Of a stretch of 64,000 nucleotides of DNA, positions 22,961 through 34,792 are shown one piece after another (the stretch's first letter is position 1; each line of letters begins with the position of its first letter). Location of the stretch: contig CM037869.1 of NCBI GenBank assembly GCA_021292105.1, forward strand, positions 29,961,536 through 30,025,535. Reading direction: 5' to 3'. The notes under the pieces are model-generated. The model made no database searches. It was not told the DNA's origin and was given only the letters and a program-made list of their open reading frames with translations. The position numbers were made by a program, and so were the translations under genes. Origin of the DNA: Anadara kagoshimensis (lineage: Eukaryota > Mollusca > Bivalvia > Arcoida > Arcidae).

Positions 22961-23429
22961 TATGTATGTTTTTCTAAAATAAATTATATATATTTCATTG
23001 GCATTTTTTTTAACATATCCATGCTTTTATAATTTTGTTTTTCCTTTTTTTCTCTTGAATGTGATATTGTTTTTACGCAATACGAATAAGCTAATAAAAC
23101 AAAAAAAAGTAATATATATATAAAGATGACCGAATATAAATATATTGTAGAAAATACATGTACTTGCTTTCACTTTAATTTTTCCTCTTAATGCATTATT
23201 GTGCTTCATGAAAAAACAAGGTGGGTAAGGTGGGTATTACATTACTTGGAATTTATTACATAACGGGCATAACAGACCTCCTGTTTAGCCAACTATCATT
23301 CAATAAAAATGTTTGGATTATACATTGCACACATAAACTTTGCTATAAAGAATTTACTTAATGAATAGACATTATAAAATTATGAATTTCTTTAGTGGTT
23401 TTATATGGTATGATATTGACCATAAAAAT

Positions 23430-23545
23430 AATTGACCGAGGTGACAACAAAATAAATTGACTGAGGTGACAACAACATAAATTGACTGAGGTGACAACAA
23501 TATAAATTGACCGAGGTGACAACAAAATAAATTGACCGAGGTGAC
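23430..23545. repeat. 25-bp tandem repeat, about five copies
   Basis: ATTGACCGAGGTGACAACAA plus AATAA repeats with a C/T variant. It ends next to the start of segmental copy 1. Confidence 0.9.
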
Positions 23546-23771
23546 GTCATTTATTCAAATAATGCTCTTCTTCCACTAAAGAAAAAGGAAAAAATATATC
23601 GAATTTATTTTCTTTTCGTTTATTTTTTAAGACACAATATGAATCATTTTAAGGTTTCGTTTTTACACTTGTTACAATTGTCATTTTTGTACTATTTATT
23701 TTTTTTTATTGAAAACACAATGACAGACAGCGGTACTAACTCGTGGGAATACGTTACAGGGGCTGACAACG

Positions 23772-23891
23772 GTACTGTCATGTGCTGTTTTTGAATTTCT
23801 TTTAAAATAATGCATTAAAAAACAGCACATGACATGCTGTTTTTGAATGCATTATTTTAATAGAAATTCAAAAACAGCACATGACAGTACT
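23772..23891. mobile_element. Small perfect-arm hairpin insertion
   Basis: GTACTGTCATGTGCTGTTTT is mirrored by AAAACAGCACATGACAGTAC, with arms of about 55 bp and a loop of only a few bases. Segmental copy 3 at about 59240 has the uninterrupted GGTACTGACAATCGTGAATA, so this is an insertion. GTACT at both edges (23772-23776, 23887-23891) is a likely target duplication. Confidence 0.85.
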
Positions 23892-23924
23892 GACGATCGT
23901 GAATAAGTTGGGTTATAGGGACAG

Positions 23925-25270
23925 ATAGCGGTATTAACTGAATACGTGAATACGCGGGTTGCCGGGGACACACAGCAGTACTAATTCCCTTGAAAACGCG
24001 GGTTACCGGGGACAGACAGCAGTACTAATTCCTGTGAATACGGTGGTTGCCGGGGACAGACAGTAGTACTAACTCGTGTGAATACGCATTTTACCGGGGA
24101 CAGACAGCAGTACTTATTCCCTTGAATACTTGATTTACCGGGGACAGACAGCAGTACTTATTCCCTTGAATACTTGATTTACCGGGGACAGACAGCAGTA
24201 CTTATTCCCTTGAATACTTGATTTACCCGGGACAGACAGCAGTACTTATTCCCTTGAATACTTGATTTACCCGGGACAGACAGCAGTACTTATTCCCTTG
24301 AATACTTGATTTACCCGGGACAGACAGCAGTACTTATTCCCTTGAATACTTGATTTACCCGGGACAGACAGCGGTACTTATTCCCTTGAATACTTGATTT
24401 ACCCGGGACAGACAGCAGTACTTATTCCCTTGAATACTTGATTTACCCGGGACAGACAGCAGTACTTATTCCCTTGAATACTTGATTTACCCGGGACAGA
24501 CAGCAGTACTTATTCACTTGAATACGTTGGTAACCGGGGACAGACAGCGGTAGTAATTTCCGTGAATGCGCGGTGAGCCGGAGACAGACAGCGGTACTAA
24601 TTTCCATGGATGCGCGGGGAGCCGGAGACAGACACCGGTAATAATTTCCGTGGATGCGCGAGGTGCCAGGGACAGACAGCGATACTAATTTCTGTGAATA
24701 TTCGGGGTGCCAGGGACAGACAGCGGTACTAATTTCTGTGAATACTAGGGGTGCCTGGTACAGACAGTAGTACTAACTTCTGTGAATACTAGGGGTGCCT
24801 GGGACAGACAGCGGTACTAACTTCTGTGAATATTCGGGGTGCCAGGGACAGACAGCGGTACTAATTTCTGTGAATATTCGGGGTGCCAGGGACAGACAGC
24901 GGTACTAATTTCTGTGAATACTAAGGGTGCCTGGGACAGACAGCGGTACTAACTTCTGTGAATACTCGGGGTGCCAGGGACAGAAAGTGGTACTAACTTC
25001 TGTGAATACTCGGGGTGCCTGGGACAGACAGTGGTACTAACTTCTGTGAATACGCGAGGTGCCAGGGACAGACAGTGGTACTAACTTCTGTGAATACTCG
25101 GGGTGCCTGGGACAGACAGTGGTACTAACTTCTGTGAATACGCGAGGTGCCAGGGACAGACAGTGGTACCAACTTCTGTGAATATTCGGGGTGCCAGGGA
25201 CAGACATTGGTACTAACTCCCGTGAGTCAGACGGCAATATTAAATCTGGTAAATAAGCGACGAACAGACA
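23925..25270. repeat. 44-bp minisatellite upstream of HIT-like gene copy 1
   Basis: Units built on GGGACAGACAGCAGTACT plus TATTCCCTTGAATACTTGAT (or TTCTGTGAATACTCGGGGTG) repeat every 44 bp for about 30 copies. A central block at 24100-24520 is nearly identical, which indicates recent local expansion. The same repeat precedes copies 2 and 3 with different copy numbers. It is not coding: small frames such as 25037-25237 on the minus strand are repeat translations. Confidence 0.93.
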
Positions 25271-25448
25271 ATGGTACTAACATGCACGTTCTTTCTTCGT
25301 ATTCGTGTTTTTGTGCTATCGACTTCATCTCTATACTAATGGTACTTAATTAAGGTATAAGGAGCAAACGGGTTTAATGTCGCAATTGAACATGACAAAT
25401 TTTTATCATAATAAAAACAACAATATTTACATTACAGAGAAACAAATT

Positions 25449-26756
25449 ATGGAAGCTAAAGACACCTTAGAAGTAATTGCAAATGACAAATATTACGTCA
25501 CGTTTGACTGGTTTAAGCCACGCCCACGCATGATAATTTTAGAAAAAAGTGACTCAGAGTTTGAGAGTAAATGTCTGAAATCTATGATCCCAACTTCCGG
25601 TATACCAGTGTTTACTGAGATGTCGGACAACGATAAGAAAGCTTTGATCGATATAACAACGGCAACATACAGTCAAGTGATGAAATTCAAATCTGTGGCG
25701 GACATACCCAGTGTCGGGTCACCAGCGGTTTTGTCACTTCGCTTTGGGTCTTGGTTTGCACAGAAGTCAAAGCCCTTCCATGCGCATATCTGTATAAACA
25801 TAGAATCATATGAGGAGTTTATTACAATTTACAAAGACGATAATGTTCTGAAAGAGAAAATGTATAAAGGTTTACCAGCGTATCTTAAAATTGCTAGAAG
25901 GCAGCCTAGGAATTATACAAACGATGACATCGGGGTTTTTGAAAAAGTTTTCAAGGAAAAGGATGGCGGCCAGTATGATTTATTAAAGAAAGATGCTGGA
26001 CTACAGAGTCTGGCATACAACGAGAACTATATGAGAATTGGTTTTGTATCAGACAAGTACGACAATCTCACACTAATGAAGGTGATGGATGACCTTGTTT
26101 CTTCACATGGCTTCCTGAAAGAAAATGGTGGACACATCTGTATCGACCTCGATAAAGGAGGTAATGTAATATAAAAAACCGTACTAGTCTATTTTCAAAT
26201 CAGAATAAAACATCTTTGAAAAATTGCAAATTTAGTTAAACACGTGAACTTCCACCAGGGAAGTGAAACCGGATGCCTTGGAAGGATACATTAGCTGACC
26301 CCATTAAACTGTTCAACCAAAGAAATCGTTTAACAAATTGTACAATTTTATTTATGTAATTAGTCGACGCTCCTAATGGGGTTGTTCGTTTCATTTAGTT
26401 CTTGTAAACACCTACCAGAGGTGCCTAGATGCTAACTCTAAACAATAAAATTTTACTGTGGCCGACCAGAAAAGTATCTAGAAAAACACCGGGAAATCAT
26501 GAGCACGTAGCGTGCTATATAGAGATCTCTTTCATCTGTCGATAATGTAAGGTTTGCAATTAAACCCTTTTATTTTTGAATAGGTTTCCCTGGATACAGA
26601 ATGCTGATTGACAGTTCCGAAGTAAAACAGGCAAACGTCAGAGGTTATCTTCAACTTCCAGGAGAGTCTTTTGTGACATTGTTGAGAGCATTTGGTATAG
26701 GCCAAGATTGGCTTACAAAATACGACCATACTGAAATGAGCATTGTTTACACTTAG
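25449..26756 (+). CDS. HIT-like protein, copy 1 (triad altered, PFHAHIC)
   Basis: Two coding exons, 25449-26160 and 26584-26756, join in phase 1 across a 423-bp GT-AG intron (GGAG/GTAATG, TTGAATAG/GTTTCC) to give 294 residues. The exon begins after an ATTACAG acceptor at 25437, so an upstream 5' UTR exon probably exists. An in-frame ATG at 25377 lies before that acceptor. If the intron is retained, the frame stops after GGNVI. The region around residue 109 matches the HIT superfamily motif H-x-H-x-H-x-x, where the middle histidine is the usual nucleophile for nucleotide phosphoester substrates. Here the first position is proline (P109; H111 and H113 kept), and copy 3's H98 is arginine. The C-terminal exon, starting FPGYRMLIDSSEV, is conserved in all copies. 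Substrate unknown. This copy may be catalytically weakened or repurposed. Confidence 0.8.
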
Positions 26757-26795
26757 AAACGAAGAACAACTGACCGTCATAAGGACCACTGCTAT

Positions 26796-27377
26796 AGGCG
26801 AACAACATCGACCTGTCCGCTTGACCTTTATTTTAAACGTTACCATGAATGAATATAATTTTATCTACATTAGACTAGTTTCTCTATCCGATTTGACGAA
26901 ATACAAGTTTTATCGAAAACGTATGATACAGAATCTTGTATCATATAACATTGGCGGTAAAGCGCACGTGCACTTTCTCATTGTTACGTCATCAGGGAGT
27001 CTTGGATTTGTCGGTCATAACATAGTTCAGTGGTTTTCTGTGGTAAAATGTCATTTTTTCACATAAAGTATTTTTTTCATTATTTTTTTTATTGGAAATG
27101 TTAGATAAAAATATTATATACACAGTGTGTATGTACAACCCTTCGTATCAGGTCTTGTCCTTTTTTCGTACTGAGTGTTGTACATACACACTGTGTATAT
27201 AATATGTATATATTAAGGGAACGCATGTATTTATTTTGTATCCATAATGAGTAATATTGCACGCGAACACTGTTACTTATTAACTGCGACTTCTGAAACT
27301 AACCTTGTAATGGCTGGATTATCTTCTATTGACATTCCTAATAAAAGGTCAAACGGACAGGTCAATGATGTTTGCCT
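26796..27377. mobile_element. MITE family C with an internal insertion
   Basis: Left end AGGCGAACAACATCGACCTG, with TCCGCTTGACCTTTATTTTA following, pairs with right end TAATAAAAGGTCAAACGGAC...ATGATGTTTGCCT. Copy 3 carries the same element at the same place (61638-61870), while copy 2 lacks it. Here about 360 bp has been added between AATTTTAT and GGAACGCATG. The plus-strand open frames at 26743-27066 and 27247-27435 lie in this element and are not genes. Confidence 0.8.
27111..27205. repeat. Inverted repeat, 29-bp perfect arms
   Basis: ATATTATATACACAGTGTGT...GTACAAC (27111-27139) is exactly mirrored at 27177-27205 around a 37-base spacer. It lies in the part of the family C MITE found only in copy 1. 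Confidence 0.9.
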
Positions 27378-27525
27378 ATGCCTTGTAACGTTTAAACTTT
27401 TGAAATTATTATTTTTATTATATAATTTAACATAGATTTTATAAATATTATAAACTTTTATCAACTTTTGAATATATATTTGTAATACCACTGTGTATGT
27501 ATTAGTATAATTATTTTTAAAAAAT

Positions 27526-27732
27526 GTATGTTTACTTATCATAGGGAAAATTTTGGTAATCTTTTTTGTAACTGCTAGTAAATATTTTTGATAAACTAAT
27601 TATAAATTTAAAAAAAAAAAAAACTTAAATGGTTCTTCAAATTGACATCTTAGATACCTAAATATCTGAAAAATCAAAATTATTAAGATTTGAAATTTTG
27701 CCAAGGAAAATTTCATTTGTTTTGTAGTACTA
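27526..27732. mobile_element. Old MITE family A remnant shared by the segmental copies
   Basis: TAAGATTTGAAATTTTGCCAAGGAAAATT and the preceding text resemble the right half of family A. The corresponding positions in copies 2 (53975-54205) and 3 (62040-62225) carry the same remnant, so it predates the duplication. Confidence 0.5.
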
Positions 27733-28650
27733 GTATATACTGGTATATAGGAAACTTTATGACTATTTTGTCTTCTTTTGGGGCATGTAAGTATAACAGA
27801 AATGCATGGTTTTCCGAGGTGGTCGTAGCTTGAAATGAATCATGTGAGAAGCGTGAAAAGATCTTGGGTTAGAGACTTATATTACAAAACCAAAAGTATA
27901 GTTTACTACATATTTTAGATAATAGTTTGTAACATTCCTAAGACGTTAATGTATAGTGGTCATTTTAAGGACTTGTTTCAATCGTGTTTTAATTTCTTTT
28001 GAAAATGACATAGAAGCAGCAATGGAGGGACGAAAGGGCAGAGGTAAAGTATATCCCCTCCCTTCTTCTTCGAGTCGTGGGTATGTTTTAAAATGCCAAA
28101 ATGTGAATGTATGATACAAAGAGTGGAGAAAGCCAATCGTAGGAAAGCAGACGAATAATTCATTGCTGGCCCGTTTTTTTACTCACTCCAATCACCATCT
28201 TGTGGCGTCATGGTATGCTTTGCAAACGATGGCGTATCGTATTTGCAATTCATCAAATTATTGAATTCAATGGCGGTAATATCAACAATTGTAATACATC
28301 AATGTTTTTGTTTTACAATTAAAATGTACAGTCATGTATTTTTGAAAAGAAATCAACAATGTCTATTTCCACGTTTTAGTTTAAGGATTTATTCATCTGA
28401 GGAGTCCAAAATTCCCACCATTTTTCTTTACTTATTTTTTTGGAAGCATGTGACTATAAAACAATTTATGAATACTTTTTTTCGCTGGGGTAATGATAAT
28501 AAATTTATCATAATCGTCTCAATACTCCAAACAATGAAGCCATGTAAAAATTATATAAAACGTGTAATATCGTTTTTGCGACCTTGGTAACCAGCTCGCA
28601 ACATTTCAATGTACGCACCCTATGACATCAACTGTTGTTTGTTTCATTGG

Positions 28651-29079
28651 CGAACTATTAACATTGATTCATTGATAGAGGAATTTAATAAAGGAAGTCG
28701 CATGTGAGTTTTTTTTTTTTCTTTTTTTTTTTTTTTTTGCCTCTTGGAAAAGTAATTTATACTTTTGACATAATTATAAATAAAAAATAATATTATTTGG
28801 AAGAATGTACACGTTTACTTGACTTCTGTTGTCAATCAGCTCTTTTCATACAGAGAATGCAGGTTGCATTTTCACAAAACCCCGTTTTTTCTGAATTACA
28901 TAATAAGTAGAATCTTACAATGACGTCAGTACAGAATGTTCAGAATTGTGACGTCAAAAAAGTAGCGTAGGAATACGTCAGAAAAAATAGAGACGGATTA
29001 CGACCTTTATGTTTGTACAAAAAGACACTTGTCCTCGGCTCATGATTCTGTTTATATTACGAGAATGGAGTGAGTAGTA
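28651..29079. other. Gene-free stretch between segmental copy 1 and the LINE
   Basis: A poly-T tract at 28710-28738 and several TGACGTCA-like words (28921-28980). No gene. Confidence 0.4.
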
Positions 29080-29210
29080 GTCGTAGTGGACAGACGTGTT
29101 TACCTGAGCTCTGTAAATATCGAATTTAAAATGGATTTTAATGCAAGTTTAGAAAATTTAGTTAGTTATATAGTTATATAAAGCTGAGAAGAAAATTGTT
29201 GAACTTTTAA

Positions 29211-30458
29211 ATGAGCCAATCGAGCCAGCAAAACCAAGATGAAATTGAAAAACGACCCAAAAAGAAAAAGAAAACAAAGAGTGGTCAACAACATGGCGGC
29301 GAACAGGTAGATAATATAAGTAATACTAATTGTTCATTTGTCTGCCCACCTGTACAATCAGGAAACACATAAGGAACTATTGCGATGATGTCTCAACCAG
29401 CTCAGGGTATACCTGCGGTAAATAATAGCGGCTACAATAACGCTACCTTCTCGCACTAACAGTTTTATCCAGGAGTTCCTAATGCACATTATGATTATAC
29501 CACAGTTCAAAATATTCCAAATACACAAAACACACAAGATGTTCATAACAAGCTTGACAATATTGCACATAAAATGGACGCAATTTTAACAAGAATAGTA
29601 AATGTAGAGATTTCCATAAAAACAGTTTCAAATGAAGTCACTGACTTAAAACACAAAGTGAATGAGGTTGAAACCAGTATAAATTTTATAAATGACAAGT
29701 TTGAAAAATGCAATAGTGATATAGGAAAAATTCAAAAAGTAGCAGAGGAAATGAAATCTGACAAAGATGAAATACACAGAGAAATATATAATCTGAAACG
29801 TGACTACAAAGAACTGAGTGAACGTCACATAGAACTCCGGTCTCGGTCAATGAGGGACAATTTAATCTTTCATGGAATCCCCGAAAACGCTAACAAAGAT
29901 AACACTGAACAAGAAGAAAACACGGAAGACATTCTCAAGTAATTTATAACAGATACATTAAAAATTGAAAAACATATTGACTTTCACAGGGTACACAGGA
30001 TGGGACACAAAAGAGGACAGAATAAGTCGCGACCAATTGTTGCAAAATTTGTACAGTTTAAAGATCGTGAAATAGTAAGGAAGGCAGCACCGACAGCATT
30101 GAGAGGCACACATTTTGGAATAAATGAACAGTTCCCAAAAGAAGTGAACAATAAAAGGAAAGAACTGTATCCTTATCTGAAACAAGCCAAACAACAAAGG
30201 AAATAGGCCGTGTTAGTTTATTACAAACTATATATTGACGGACAACTATTCGTACAGAAAGAAAGGCAAAACGCACAAAGGATGGATACACATGAAACAC
30301 AAAAACCAGCGAAAGGGCACAAAAACCAGCGAAAGGTAAAAACGCGCAACAATCCGGAACCCGTACGGGACCCCCGAAGCAAACAGGAACAAATAAAACA
30401 ACCAATCAGCGAAACGATAAGTAGGACAACCATGGAGGTGAACAAGGTGACAATTTAA
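29211..30458 (+). pseudogene. LINE ORF1 (RNA-binding protein type), four premature stops
   Basis: One frame from ATG 29211 to the TAA at 30456-30458 spans 416 codons but is interrupted by TAA near 29364, TAA near 29457, TAA at 29940-29942 and TAG/TAA at 30204-30206, with no frameshift. The N-terminus has a lysine-rich tract (KRPKKKKKTK). Codons from about 125 to 215 form a heptad-rich coiled coil (VTDLKHKVNEVETSI). SMRDNLIFHGIPE marks the RRM-like part, and DFHRVHRMGHKRGQ with RPIVAKFVQFKD the C-terminal domain, as in L1-type ORF1p, which trimerises and coats element RNA. Decay by point mutation alone suggests a fairly young copy. Confidence 0.82.
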
Positions 30459-30469
30459 CTTTATTTAAT

Positions 30470-33400
30470 GAAAACAGTGACCCTATTTCGATATTATCGT
30501 TAAATGTTAGTGGCAAAAAAAGAGACTTCATTACCCCGAATTTCAAGAACTGATTAATGACTTTGATATTTTATGCTTTACAGAAACGAAAACTGACGCC
30601 GTTGATAATGTTACCATACCCAATTTTGAGTGTGTTTGTATCAATATAGATTAACTTTAACACATAGACGATCAGGTGGTATGATAGTATACGTGAAAAG
30701 TTGGTTACATCCATACGTTATACCTGGTAATACTAATAATAAGTATGTATCTTGATTCTATATCAAAGGTAGCATTTTTAAATATAGCTTGTGGTACAGT
30801 ATATATACCCCCAGAAAATTCATTGTACTAATCCCCTGAAATCTTTAACGAAATTGAAAACGATTCAATATCAATATCGATAAATCACAAATACATATGT
30901 CTACTTGGTGACTTTAATAGTCGAACTGCTTGTGCAGACGAATTTTATGTAAGTCACACACATGGTCTAGAAGAACCATGTAATAGTGAAATAGCCGATA
31001 TTTCCTTTTTTAGTGATCTTGGTATCCACATAAATAGGTCAAGCATGGACAGTAAGAAAAACAATTACGATAAGCTATTTTTAAAAATGTGTAAAAACCA
31101 GAACCTATTTATTTTTAATGGGCGTATAGGTAATGATAAAGATATTGGTAGATGCACGTCTAAAGAAAAAAGTGTAGTTGACTATTGTACAGGTACTAAA
31201 GATATGTTTAAACTAGTAAATGACTTTTGTGTTATGGAATTTTCAAAATTTTACTCTGATGTACATAATCCTGTATATGTAAAGTTATGGTTGAAAGATG
31301 TTGCTTCTACACCCACTGTTAATAACTCGAAAGGTAATAATTGTAATACCCAGCATTTTATAAAGTGGGATAATAAAAAAGCCAATGATTTTAAGTATAA
31401 TATTATTATTGATTCTGTAAATACTTTGTATAATATGTTAGATAATTTAAGTTTTGAAGATGTTGATTCCTCAATTATTGATGAGGTTGTAGGTGATATT
31501 TGTAACATTTTTCTAGCTTCTGCAAAAACAACATTTGGTACTTTTTCAAACAGTGGTAAAGTTAAATCTGTAAACAAACCCTGGTTTACCAGAGAATGTG
31601 ACTCTGCTAGAACCAACTACAGGAGAGCAAAGAGGTAATACAAGAAATATGGTTCCGAAATGTTTAAATCTGACCTTCGCAAAAAAGAGCATGAGTATAA
31701 AAAACAATGGATAAGTGTATAAACTTCCATAGAAAGGAAATGAAACGAAACTTATGGGGCTACGCTCTAGTAATCCAAGTGAATACTGGAAAATTTTAAA
31801 TAAAAACACTAGTTGTAACAAGTCATCCCCAATATCAGTAAATGCATTATTTGATTTTTTTAAAGACTTAAACGCAGGGACAAATGTTATTGATGAAAGT
31901 GATTTGATATTTGATTTTAATGATGTTAAATATGATGACAGTTGTTTAAACCAACCGATTACAAGTGAAGAAATTATGAACTGTATTAAAATGTTAAGAA
32001 CACAAAAATTCCCGGGTGATGATTTAGTTATTAATGAATATATTATAAATACTGTAGATTTATTTTTACCAGTGTATGTTAAACTTTTTAATGCTATTTT
32101 TGATACAGGTATTGTTCCGTCTGACTGGTTAAAAGGTATTATTATACCTATATAGATAAACAAAGGTGAAGAGGGTAACCCAAAAAATTATCGACCAATC
32201 ACCTTATTAAGCTGTCTTTGTAAACTGTTTACAAGTATTATCAATACAAGGTTATTTGTTTTCTCAGAAATATATACATTTGTTGAATGAAAACCAATCA
32301 GGTTTTAGAAAGGGCTATTGTACTATTGATAATATCTTTGTATTACAACATCTTTTTGAAATATTACGCCTGTCAGGAAAAAAATTATTTTGTGTTTTTA
32401 AAGATTTTGAAAAGGCTTTTGACAATGTGTGGCGCCCATCATTATGGTCTAAATTAATTACAAATAATATTGATGGAAAATGTTTAAGAGTTATACAAAA
32501 TCTTTATCAAGGGATCAAGTAAAGAATAGACTTAAATAATTGTAGTTCTCAATTTTTTGAATGTAATATCGGTGTTCGTCAAGGACATAGCCTTTCTCCA
32601 CTTTTATTTTCTCTATATTTAAATGATCTAGAATTATTTTTGTCAGAAAAAGAAGTGAAAGGTTTAAGTACTGTATCACAAGAGTTTGAAAGAAGTGCTC
32701 TAAACTATGTTAAATTACTTTGTTTGTTATATGCAGATGATACTGTTTTGCTAGCAGAATCGCAAGAAGATCTACAACTCACGATAGATACTTTCTCACA
32801 ATACTGTTACAAATGGAAACTAAATGTTAACATCAGTAAGACAAAACTACTTGTATTTTCTAAAGTTAGAATTTCAAATAAACTCAATTTATTTTTTAGA
32901 GGTATCAAACTAGATGTAGTTAACGAATTCTCTTATCTTGGTCTAATTTTATCAGGTTATGGTACTTTTAATAAAGCAAAGACAGATCTTGTTCAAAGAG
33001 CACAAAAGGCTATGTTTGGTGTACTTAAAAAATTAGAATACATAATCTATCCATTGATTGTCAATTAGATCTTTTTGATAAAAGTTTTAAACCTACACTA
33101 TTATATGGTTGTGAGTTATGGGGTTTTAGCAAGTTAGACATTATTGAACAACTGCATCTAAAATTTTGTAAACATGTGTTATGTGTTAACAAATATACAT
33201 CGAATAATATGGTATATGGTGAACTTGGAAGAACACCACTCTCTATTGATGTTAAAACTATAGTTATCACTTATTGGGCTAAAATTGTATGGGCACATAA
33301 GAGTAAACTAACAAAGAATATTTATAATTTAATTTACTATCAATCTGTTCATAATAACTGTAATTTCCCTTGGTTAAACTATGTTAAGTGTATTTTAGAA

Positions 33401-33850
33401 GGATGTGGATTAAATCAGATTTTGCTTACACATAATTTTTAGTGTATATTGGTTAAAATGTCATGTTAAACAAATTTTATATGATCAATTTTTACAAAAA
33501 TGGTACAGTGATTTACAGAACTCCCCTCTATGTATTAATCATAGATTATACAAGAGTACTTTATATTTAGAGTCATATTTGTTAAATTTAACATGTAAAA
33601 ATGCAAAACTGTTTTTAGATATAGATTGAATAATGTAAAAATTCCTATTAATTTTGGTAGATATACAAATGTTCCTAGAAATGAAAGAATATGTTATTTA
33701 TGTGATTCAAAGGAAATAGGAGATGAGTTTCAATATATATATTTAACTGCACTGCATTTGTTTCTGAAAGACGAATATACATTCCAAAAGATCTCAGAGT
33801 TCCGAACATTTTCTCCATGCAAAAACGTTTTAATTATAAAGATACTTTGA
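30470..33850 (+). pseudogene. LINE ORF2 (endonuclease and reverse transcriptase), multiply broken
   Basis: The endonuclease part shows ILSLNVSG and FTETKTD near 30500-30600 and CLLGDFNSRTA at about 30900. The reverse transcriptase part shows NYRPITLLSCLCKL (about 32190), NQSGFRKGYCTIDN (32290), CVFKDFEKAFDNVW (32390, catalytic Asp) and LLYADDTVLLAES (32725, YADD active site). Past the RT are YGELGRTPLSID (33220) and a Cys motif RICYLCDSKEIGDEFQYI (33680). Stops or frameshifts separate the pieces, e.g. TAG at 32154, TAA at 32520 and a shift near 33065. ORF2p would nick target DNA and copy element RNA; this copy cannot make it. Confidence 0.88.
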
Positions 33851-34035
33851 TACTATCAAGACTTTGTAAATTTATATCTGTAATTGTAAACAGGGTCACT
33901 CCTCCAGGTATGTAAACTGTCCTCTACTACATAATACTACATGATGTTATTTATTTATTATTTGTATATATATATACATTGTCTCTATACATTGTAAATA
34001 TGTTTATGAGATTAATAAAGAATTTGAATTAGAAC

Positions 34036-34792
34036 GCATTGTTTTCTATAAATATCTTTTTCACAAGTAAACTAAACAAACCAAGTAGCTATAAAGCTTT
34101 AACTCTGATAACTATTTTGTTCGTTTGAACAAATGCAGTTCCATCTACAGCAGTGGAAAAAATATTGAAATAGGTTACGATGAAACATCAACAATGTGCA
34201 TGGCCACGTCAAAGCATCGGGTTCAATGAATTACTGCAACTAATGTTTTGTTAAATTTGTAAAATATAATAATTGACACAGTGTCTTGTGTCGTTTATGA
34301 GGTGATAAACGACGGTGAAGCTCGCACATAAAACAGATTGCACACAATTCTTAATTAAATTATTTAACTCGCCAAAGCTCGTTGCATAAAAATCATTCAA
34401 CTCGTTTAATAATTTTAATATGGCATGAACACTCATGTATGATCCCCTTTACATCCCTACTTTAGCAATTTACTTGTCTCTACCAATTGTTTTTGATTTG
34501 CTCAACTTCCTTTGACTAATACATGCTGGCGGGGGGGGGGTCCTAATTTACTGAATTTGCTTGTTGAAATCTTTTTCAATTTGGATTTCAATGAGACTGA
34601 AATATCATAAGAATACATCCTGAAGTGATGTTCAAATACAAATATTGTAACTAATATCTACTATATTATATCTTATGTTAAAACACGGACCGGAGTTCAA
34701 ATATGGCGGATATAGCAACTATTTGCCGCCTTGTGATACACAGTAAAGTTTAACGCTAAGCTAGTGAATAAGTGCCGAATTAACCGTTCAAC
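34036..34792. other. No gene seen
   Basis: A+T-rich sequence with a G10 run at about 34531. No gene or repeat end recognised. Confidence 0.4.

Larger units (their letters stand above)
21170..23130. repeat. Tandemly duplicated block (three partial copies) hosting nested insertions
   Basis: A segment with TTTCATTGGCATTTTTTTTA, ACATATCCATGCTTTAATAA and ATTGTTTTTACGCAATACGA occurs at about 21180, 22240 and 22980. The first two copies are followed by a TA microsatellite (21348-21407, 22732-22775) and a family B MITE. The first copy's MITE has received a CACTA-ended element, and the second copy has received a SINE; the other copies preserve the empty sites. Confidence 0.85.
23570..28650 (+). repeat. 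Segmental duplication, copy 1
   Basis: Collinear with 48700-55700 and 58590-63095. Shared landmarks in order: GGAAAAAATATATCGAAT, a 44-bp minisatellite, two HIT-like exons, ATTTTTATTATATAATTTAACATAG, a diverged MITE A, GAGAAAGCCAATC, ATGCTTTGCAAACGATGGCG and CATCAACTGTTGTTTGTTT. Private to this copy are a 110-bp hairpin (23777) and about 360 bp inside a MITE (26862-27220). Confidence 0.85.
29080..34035 (+). mobile_element. Degenerate non-LTR retrotransposon (LINE), nearly full length
   Basis: About 5 kb with 5' UTR-like sequence, an ORF1 with coiled coil, an ORF2 with an endonuclease then reverse transcriptase, a C-terminal Cys motif, and a 3' end GATTAATAAAGAATTTGAAT. No LTRs are seen. The order fits an apurinic-type-endonuclease LINE. 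Several stops and frameshifts make it immobile by itself. The clade is not assigned: the ORF1 looks L1-like, but a phylogeny would be needed. A target-site duplication was not recognised. Confidence 0.9.

Noticed and set aside
26743-27066. 107-codon open frame downstream of HIT-like copy 1
   Set aside because: Lies over the HIT stop codon and into the family C MITE; not present in copies 2 or 3.
29646-29828. Minus-strand hydrophobic frame
   Set aside because: Shadow of the LINE ORF1 coiled coil on the other strand.
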